Of a stretch of DNA of 64,000 bases, positions 58,665 through 64,000 are shown one piece after another. The DNA is taken from positions 1-64,000 of the forward strand of contig CAVTEM010000008.1 in NCBI GenBank assembly GCA_963733845.1, written 5' to 3'. The position numbers and the translations under genes are program-made. The stretch is from DATFQE01 sp963733845. Its GTDB lineage: Bacteria; Actinomycetota; Thermoleophilia; Gaiellales; Gaiellaceae. The notes beneath the pieces were generated by a model. The model searched no databases. It worked only from the letters and a program-made list of their open reading frames with translations, and was not told where the DNA came from. The stretch's first letter is position 1. Each line of letters opens with the position of its first letter.

Positions 58665-59813
58665 CTAGGCCAGACGTCCTCCCGCGGTCCGTTTAACCGC
58701 GAAGGTCGCTCCTGCGATCGTCAGGAGCAAGCCGCCGATGAGCAGAGCGTCACCAGGGGCCGGCGCCTCGAGCGTCAAACCGCCATCGGTTGCCTCGCCG
58801 CCCAGGCCGTACTGCTGGTTCATCCCTTCGGAGCGGGCCACGAGCGCGGCATCTGCGGCAGCCTCGCCGCTGGTGCCGAGCGCGTACTGCTGGTTCATCC
58901 CCTCGGACCGGGCCGCCAGCGCGGCATCCGCGGCAGCCTCGCCGCTGGTGCCCAGGCCGTACTGCTGGTTCATGCCTTCAGAGCGGGCCGCCAGCGCGGC
59001 ATCCGCGGCAGCCTCGCCGCTCGTGCCGAGGCCGTACTGCTGGTTCATCCCCTCAGAGCGGGCCGCCAGCGCGGCATCCGCGGCAGCCTCGCCGCTCGTG
59101 CCCAGGCCGTACTGCTGGTTCATCCCCTCGGAGCGAGCCGCCAGCGCGGCATCCGCAGCAGCCTCGCCGCCCGTGCCCAGACCGTACTGCTGGTTCATCC
59201 CCTCGGAGCGAGCCGCCAGCGCGGCATCCGCAGCAGCCTCGCCGCTCGTGCCCAGACCGTACTGCTGGTTCATCCCCTCGGAGCGAGCCGCCAGCGCGGC
59301 ATCCGCAGCAGCCTCGCCGCCCGTGCCCAGACCGTACTGCTGGTTCATCCCCTCGGAGCGAGCCGCCAGCGCGGCATCTTCGGCGGCGGTCGACGTCGCA
59401 GTGATCGGCGTGGCCGCGGTACCGCCGCTGTCGCCTTCTGCGACCGCCGCGTTCGCCATCGCCGCACCGCTTCCGAGCGCACCCGCCGCAACGACGGCGA
59501 AGACCGCGGCGCCCGCGCGCAGTCCGTGGGCCTCCACGTCGCCGAGTGCGCCTGCGAGCTCATCTCGGTCGAACGTCAGAACCACGTCGTCGTCGGAGGA
59601 AGCCTCGAGCAGCCGCTCCAGGTCGTCGCGGCTCCAGGTCATGCTGATCGTCGCGTGTTCACCGCCGTCTGCGGCGACGAGGTCCAGCACGAGCTCCGGG
59701 GTGCCGTCCGCCTCGTGCAGGACGTCCGTGATTTGGCGTCGCGAGACGCTCGCGCCCACCGCGCGTGGCGCCAGGATGTCGCTCGTTAGATGCGCCGTAC
59801 CGACTGCATCCAT
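58665..59813 (-). CDS. repeat protein with eight 25-residue repeats and C-terminal helix
   Basis: 382 aa from ATG 59813 (AAGGAGAATGCGC). The N-terminal 120 residues are soluble (MDAVGTAHLTSDILAPRAVG, ISMTWSRDDLERLLEASSDD, VVLTFDRDELAGALGDVEAH), then a hydrophobic stretch AGAAVFAVVAAGALGSGAAM. Eight tandem repeats of the type AALAARSEGMNQQYGLG, each 25 residues, follow. The C-terminus is ALLIGGLLLTIAGATFAV then KRTAGGRLA. It looks like a surface protein with the repeats outside. Function unknown. Confidence 0.8.
   Translation of the reverse strand: MDAVGTAHLTSDILAPRAVGASVSRRQITDVLHEADGTPELVLDLVAADGGEHATISMTWSRDDLERLLEASSDDDVVLTFDRDELAGALGDVEAHGLRAGAAVFAVVAAGALGSGAAMANAAVAEGDSGGTAATPITATSTAAEDAALAARSEGMNQQYGLGTGGEAAADAALAARSEGMNQQYGLGTSGEAAADAALAARSEGMNQQYGLGTGGEAAADAALAARSEGMNQQYGLGTSGEAAADAALAARSEGMNQQYGLGTSGEAAADAALAARSEGMNQQYGLGTSGEAAADAALAARSEGMNQQYALGTSGEAAADAALVARSEGMNQQYGLGGEATDGGLTLEAPAPGDALLIGGLLLTIAGATFAVKRTAGGRLA
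58800..59385 (-). repeat. eight tandem 75-bp coding repeats
   Basis: The unit contains GTACTGCTGGTTCATCCC and GCCGCCAGCGCGGCATC, recurring every 75 bp. Copies are nearly identical and differ mostly at third positions or as TSG/TGG swaps. The period is a multiple of three, so the frame is kept. Confidence 0.95.
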
Positions 59814-59975
59814 GCGCATTCTCCTTTCGGCCGTGTTTGTAGCAGCGATCACATGACGTCGATCGTCGCAACTTTCTTCCCTTCGCACAAGAGTGCGACA
59901 GTGAATCCTGGCGAGTGGGCGTCCAAATCGGTCGTGCACAGAATCTCCACGGAAGAGCCGTAGCATCCGCAGGCG

Positions 59976-60332
59976 GTGGGGTCTGAACCGGGGCGATTCC
60001 GCTGGTTACGGCGCTTGCTGATCGCGCTCGGCTTGGCTGCGGTCGTGCTGGTTCTCGGAGCCTGCGCTTCGGTGATGTACGTCCATACGCTCTGGGAGGC
60101 AGGGAGCTACCGCTGCGGAAGACAGATCACGGCGGAGGCGTACAGCGGGTGGAGCGTCAGCTTCAACGGCCGGACAGACGCGTTCGTCTGCACTCTGCGC
60201 GACGACAAGTTCCACGCGGTCGCCCATAACGAGATCCCGGTCGGTGAGGTCATGGGAGCTTCGGGCGGCTGGCCGCTCTTTCCGGCACTGATCGCTCACG
60301 AGCTAGAAGCTGTGGACGACGACGCCCCGTAG
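59976..60332 (+). CDS. membrane-anchored hypothetical protein
   Basis: 118 aa, GTG 59976. N-terminal helix LLIALGLAAVVLVLGACASV contains a possible lipobox (VLGAC). Then YRCGRQITAEAYSGWSVSFN and TDAFVCTLRDDKFHAVAHNE. Two Cys outside the helix. Not recognised. Ribosome site weak. Confidence 0.6.
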   Translation: MGSEPGRFRWLRRLLIALGLAAVVLVLGACASVMYVHTLWEAGSYRCGRQITAEAYSGWSVSFNGRTDAFVCTLRDDKFHAVAHNEIPVGEVMGASGGWPLFPALIAHELEAVDDDAP

Positions 60333-60404
60333 GCGGCTGGCCGCCGCACGGCTGATACGGACGGTGTCTAACGACCCCTTGCGGGCCGGTGCAGCTGTGG
60401 GACA

Positions 60405-60827
60405 GTGGCCAAGCTCGTGACCAGGGCTCTGTCACTCGTCGTCCTGCTCGTCGCCGTGGTCAGCGGCTGTGGCGGCTCGCTTGAGCCCTTTGAAACCGAG
60501 TCGGGTTCCGCCACCCGACTCGATGGCATAGAAGCCACTGTTCAGGCGCTCTCGGTCGCAGAAGCGATACGCATGCGGGCGAAGAAGCCCGTCTACGTGC
60601 GTGGGTATCTTCTCGCGCCGCCGGACGACGTAGACGTCCTCTGCACGAGGCTGGTTGAGAACGGCCTGTGTCTTGGTCCGGCGCTGGTGCTCGATTTGTT
60701 ACGAGTGGATCTCGACGGCGCTCGCGCCTTGGAGCACGGCTGCTGCGCAATCGGCTACTGGTCACCCCGTCCGCTGGTGTTGCGGCTGCGCCTTGCGCAC
60801 GGCCGCCGCGCGGTCGCTCTCGGATAG
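60405..60827 (+). CDS. lipoprotein (140 aa)
   Basis: GTG 60405. Signal with lipobox LVAVVSGCGGS. Then ALSVAEAIRMRAKKPVYVRG, YLLAPPDDVDVLCTRLVENG and YWSPRPLVLRLRLAHGRRAV. The pattern resembles small lipoproteins with a VRG(Y/A)L-APP...LC core, common as hypotheticals. Last residues could be altered by an indel. Confidence 0.65.
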   Translation: MAKLVTRALSLVVLLVAVVSGCGGSLEPFETESGSATRLDGIEATVQALSVAEAIRMRAKKPVYVRGYLLAPPDDVDVLCTRLVENGLCLGPALVLDLLRVDLDGARALEHGCCAIGYWSPRPLVLRLRLAHGRRAVALG

Positions 60828-60878
60828 AGGGCCCGTCGGCGCGGGTTTTGACCGCGCCCGCGCGGGAACGCGAAATGC

Positions 60879-62000
60879 ATGAACTCTCCGGAGCCAAGAT
60901 CCTCAGCGAACGAGACGGTGAGTCTTGACGCCGTTGTCGTCGGCGCAGGTCAGGCCGGTTTGGCAATGGGCTATTTCCTGAAGCGACAGGGATTTCGTTT
61001 CCTGATCGTCGAAGCCGGCTCGATCGCTTCGGCCTGGCGTGAGCGGTGGGAGTCGCTGACGTTGTTCACGCCGCGCCGCTACAGCAGCCTGCCCGGCGTG
61101 CCCTTCCCTGGCGATCCGGACGGGTATCCAACGCGAGACGAAGTGGTCGCATATCTCGAGGAGTACGCGATCCGGTTCGAGCTGCCGATCGAGGAGCATT
61201 CGCCGGTTCGGAGTCTCACAGCGGCAGACAACGAGAGGTTGGTGCTCGACGTGAACGGCAGGACGATCACTGCAGGCCAGGTGGTCGTCGCGACAGGGCC
61301 GTTCCAGACGCCGTACGTGCCCGAGGTGGCCGAGCGGCTCGCGCCGGATGTCTTCCAGACCCATGCGACCGGCTATCGCAAGCCGAGTGACATTCCTGAA
61401 GGCACGGTGCTCGTCGTAGGCGGCGGCAACACGGGCTTTCAGATCGCGAAAGAGCTCTCGCAGACGCACGAGGTTCAGCTCGCGGTCGGCTCGCGCCAGA
61501 CACCGCTTCCGCAGCGCATCCTTGGGCGCGATCTGTTCTGGTGGCTGACGAAGTCGCGCCTGTTCAACACGACCGTCGAATCGCGGCTCGGCCGCCGGCT
61601 CAGCACGCGCGAGACGCTGATCGGCTCGAGCCCGCGTGAGCTCGAGCGGCGCTACGGCGTCGAGTTGAAGCCGCGAGTCGTCGATGCGAACGAGCGGACG
61701 GTTCGCTTCGAGGATGGCAGTGAGCTCGGGGTCGACGCTGTTCTCTGGGCGACGGGGTACCGCGCGGACTACTCCTGGATCCAGCTCCCCGTTTTCGATC
61801 AGGACGGCCGGCTCCGCCACCGGCGCGGAGTCACCGATGTCCCCGGCCTCTACTTCCTCGGACTGACGTGGCAGCACACGCGCGGCTCGGCGCTGATTGG
61901 ATGGGTCGAGCACGACGCCGAGTTCATGACTGAGCAGATCGCCGCACTCGGCGAGCGCCGACGCGAGCCCGCGGCCGCCAGGGAGGAGGAAAGGGTTTGA
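60879..62000 (+). CDS. flavin-containing monooxygenase-type NAD(P)-binding oxidoreductase
   Basis: 373 aa, ATG 60879. FAD site DAVVVGAGQAGLAMGYFLKR, NADPH site VLVVGGGNTGFQIAKELSQT, and VLWATGYRADYSW near the end. The family SLTLFTPRRYSSLPG segment, as in CzcO/YUCCA-like enzymes, is present. Oxygenates a nucleophilic substrate or reduces a metal-linked partner. Its stop overlaps the multicopper oxidase start region, so the two are co-expressed. Confidence 0.92.
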   Translation: MNSPEPRSSANETVSLDAVVVGAGQAGLAMGYFLKRQGFRFLIVEAGSIASAWRERWESLTLFTPRRYSSLPGVPFPGDPDGYPTRDEVVAYLEEYAIRFELPIEEHSPVRSLTAADNERLVLDVNGRTITAGQVVVATGPFQTPYVPEVAERLAPDVFQTHATGYRKPSDIPEGTVLVVGGGNTGFQIAKELSQTHEVQLAVGSRQTPLPQRILGRDLFWWLTKSRLFNTTVESRLGRRLSTRETLIGSSPRELERRYGVELKPRVVDANERTVRFEDGSELGVDAVLWATGYRADYSWIQLPVFDQDGRLRHRRGVTDVPGLYFLGLTWQHTRGSALIGWVEHDAEFMTEQIAALGERRREPAAAREEERV

Positions 62001-62002
62001 GC

Positions 62003-63898
62003 ATGCACGATCACCACGGACACAGAGCCACTGCCGTCGAGCAGCTCCCTACGGACCCGACCGGGCTACCGGAGGCAACTCGACCGGAGCTCGTCGAGCT
62101 CAACGACGGCGACGAGTTCAACCTCGAGATCATCCCGGTCGCGAAGCGGATTGGCGACGCGACCGTGCGAATGCTCGCGTACAACGGCTCGATTCCCGGC
62201 CCGACGCTCAGGATCCCGCAGGGAGCGACCGTGACCGTCCACGTCACGAATCGCGGCGATCTCGAAGCGACTGTCCACTGGCACGGACTCCGGCTCGAGA
62301 ACCGCTTCGACGGAACGCATGACACCCAGGCGCCGATCCCGGTCGGAGAGACGTTCACGTATGAGATCACCGTCCCCGACCCCGGCGCCTACTGGTACCA
62401 CCCTCACATCCGTGAGGACTACGGGCAGGAGATGGGCCTCTACGGCAACATCCTGGTCGACCCCAGTGAGCCCGAGTACTGGCCGCCGCCGAACCGCGAG
62501 CTGCTGCTCACGCTGGACGACATCCTGATCGAGGAGGGCAAGGTCGCTGCGTTCAGCGAGTCGGAGACGACGCACGTCGCGATGGGCCGCTTCGGCAACG
62601 TGATGCTCGTCGCCGGCGAGCCCGACCTCTCGCTGACGGCGAACCGCGGCGAGGTCGTCCGCCTCTATCTGACGAACACGGCGAACACGCGTGTCTTCAA
62701 CGTCGCGCTGCCGGGCGCTCAGTTCAAGCTCGTCGGGGCCGACAGCGGCCACTACGAGCACGAGGAGTTCGTCGAGGAGGTGCTCCTGGCTCCCTCAGAA
62801 CGCGTGGTCGTCGACGTGCACTTCCCGGAACCGGGCGAGTTCATCCTCGAGCACAGAACTCCGGAGCGTTCCTATCGACTCGCCAACGTCACCGTCGGCG
62901 AGGAGTCAGTCGAACCCGACCTCACCGATCGGTTCCAGGTGCTGCGGACGAACCCGGACATGACAGCCGAGCGCGAGCGGATCGCGCCGTATCTCGGTGC
63001 TCCCCCGGACAAGACGCTCGCCTTCGTCGCGGAAATGGACATGGGAGCTCCCGAAGGAGCAGCCGTCGTCTACGCATGCCCGATGCATCCCGAGGTGGCC
63101 AGCGACGAGCCGGGCAAGTGTCCGAAGTGCGGGATGAAGCTGCTGGCGACCGCCGCACCCAGTCAGACCAGCTTCGTATGCCCGATGCATCCTGAGGTCG
63201 TCAGTGACTCGGCCGAGCGCTGCCCGAAGTGCGGCATGAAGCTCGTGCCATCGAATCTCGCCGGGTCAAGCGGCCACGAGCATCATGGACACGGCGGTCA
63301 TGAGGGCCACGGGCACGGAGGCCATGGCGGACACGAGGGCAGCCAGGGACATGGAGAGCATGAGGGCCATGGCGCGCACGGCGAACACCACCACGCCAAC
63401 CACAGCGACCATCACGGCGGCCAGAGCCATGGTGGCAGTCACACTGGTCACGGTCATCACGACCATGACCACGCCCACGACGCAGCCCAGGGAATCGAAT
63501 GGGAAGACGACATGGTCGAGGTCAACCGCATGACGACGCCGGCGAACATGCGCTGGAAGCTGGTCGACCGGGAAACGGGCGCCGAAAACGCGGGGATCGA
63601 CTGGCGGTTCCGCGTCGGCGACCGAGTGAAGATCCGCCTCGTCAACGAGATGGACTCAGACCATCCGATGCCCCACCCCTTCCACGTCCACGGCGCGGGA
63701 CGTTTCCTGATCCTGTCTCGGAACGGAGTCGACGAGCCGAATCTGGCCTGGAAGGACACGGTGCTCGTGCGAACCGGGGAAACCGTGGAGATCCTCCTCG
63801 ACGTCACCAATCCCGGAACCTGGATGGCGCACTGCCACATCGCCGAGCATCACGAGAGCGGAATGATGCTCACCTTCCAGGTGGACGAGAGCGCGTAA
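62003..63898 (+). CDS. three-domain multicopper oxidase with metal-binding and His-rich insert
   Basis: 631 aa from ATG 62003 (a TTG at 61997 overlaps the previous stop). Cupredoxin 1 has HWHG (92-95) and HPH (133-135); cupredoxin 2 spans about 180-300; cupredoxin 3 has HPFHVHG (558-564) and HCHIAEHHESGM (610-621, type 1 Cys611). Between domains 2 and 3 sit two heavy-metal-binding units (CPMHPEV...CPKCGMKL at 359-380 and 393-414) and a His/Gly-rich stretch (425-493). No signal peptide is visible. Probably a copper oxidase that stores or receives Cu through the insert; coupled with the monooxygenase upstream. Confidence 0.93.
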   Translation: MHDHHGHRATAVEQLPTDPTGLPEATRPELVELNDGDEFNLEIIPVAKRIGDATVRMLAYNGSIPGPTLRIPQGATVTVHVTNRGDLEATVHWHGLRLENRFDGTHDTQAPIPVGETFTYEITVPDPGAYWYHPHIREDYGQEMGLYGNILVDPSEPEYWPPPNRELLLTLDDILIEEGKVAAFSESETTHVAMGRFGNVMLVAGEPDLSLTANRGEVVRLYLTNTANTRVFNVALPGAQFKLVGADSGHYEHEEFVEEVLLAPSERVVVDVHFPEPGEFILEHRTPERSYRLANVTVGEESVEPDLTDRFQVLRTNPDMTAERERIAPYLGAPPDKTLAFVAEMDMGAPEGAAVVYACPMHPEVASDEPGKCPKCGMKLLATAAPSQTSFVCPMHPEVVSDSAERCPKCGMKLVPSNLAGSSGHEHHGHGGHEGHGHGGHGGHEGSQGHGEHEGHGAHGEHHHANHSDHHGGQSHGGSHTGHGHHDHDHAHDAAQGIEWEDDMVEVNRMTTPANMRWKLVDRETGAENAGIDWRFRVGDRVKIRLVNEMDSDHPMPHPFHVHGAGRFLILSRNGVDEPNLAWKDTVLVRTGETVEILLDVTNPGTWMAHCHIAEHHESGMMLTFQVDESA

Positions 63899-64000
63899 GG
63901 CGGCCGCGAAGCCGCCGACGCGCGTCAGCGGGTCGGGGCGGCGGCGGGCTGCAGCGGGACACAGGCGGACTCCTGGCGCTGTCCGTTGAGACGGGCGGGC

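Noticed and set aside
58800..59385. Possible CRISPR array because of regular repeats
   Set aside because: The 75-bp units are contiguous, without unique spacers, and keep an open reading frame; there are no cas genes.

Overview
This 64 kb window is high-GC bacterial DNA with actinobacterial signatures: GTG/TTG starts, a WhiG/FliA-type sigma factor, two very large ATP-binding LuxR regulators, DUF6325, DUF7144, SHOCT and PLDc_N small proteins, and many short membrane or secreted proteins without clear relatives. The style fits the class Thermoleophilia (Gaiellales/Solirubrobacterales), probably from a metagenome. That placement is inferred from gene content; there is no rRNA in the window.

Layout. 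0-13 kb is an envelope/stress cluster: a CMD-like/DUF7144 pair, a MalT-like LuxR regulator, a formylglycine-generating enzyme, a SnoaL-like protein, a DUF6325 operon, a DUF1269-sulfatase fusion, YihY, DedA and a cation/proton antiporter. Four intergenic regions here carry the palindrome TTCACCC(G/A)GGTGAA, with a further GGGYGA-like box 10 nt beyond it on most arms, so this stretch looks like one regulon. 13-25 kb holds tRNA-Cys, a broken SdrD/DUF11 surface protein, a GAF-PAS histidine kinase, a sugar-phosphate isomerase, a DUF6325-SHOCT pair, a methyltransferase, and a divergent FAD-oxidoreductase/HxlR pair with a 21-bp-periodic operator. At 24.8 kb is a TIR-like (CAP12/PCTIR-type) protein with a C-terminal domain I do not recognise. 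26-41 kb is accessory-looking: short hypothetical genes, groES-groEL flanked by two copies of a 100-bp coding tail, a SpoIIE-type phosphatase, a second CMD-like/DUF7144 pair, an SCP2/glycogen-debranching pair and gene fragments. It is punctuated by two truncated copies of the tRNA-Gly 3' half plus its terminator, the intact gene lying at 41.2 kb. 41-53 kb is housekeeping-like: YciI, PEBP, RNase HI-like, ALDH, an EF-G-like GTPase, the sigma factor, and a zinc-ribbon/response regulator/histidine kinase/DUF4153 operon. 53-64 kb has tRNA-Trp, a 922-aa LuxR regulator, a tandem GNAT enzyme, a protein with eight 25-residue repeats, a flavin monooxygenase and a multicopper oxidase with an internal metal-binding and His-rich insertion.

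Data quality. At least seven otherwise conserved genes (FGE, sulfatase, SdrD-like, FAD oxidoreductase, HxlR, ALDH, zinc-ribbon protein) are broken by apparent single-base insertions, mostly in G/C runs. This uniform pattern suggests consensus errors rather than real decay, so these genes are described as spans across the shifts.
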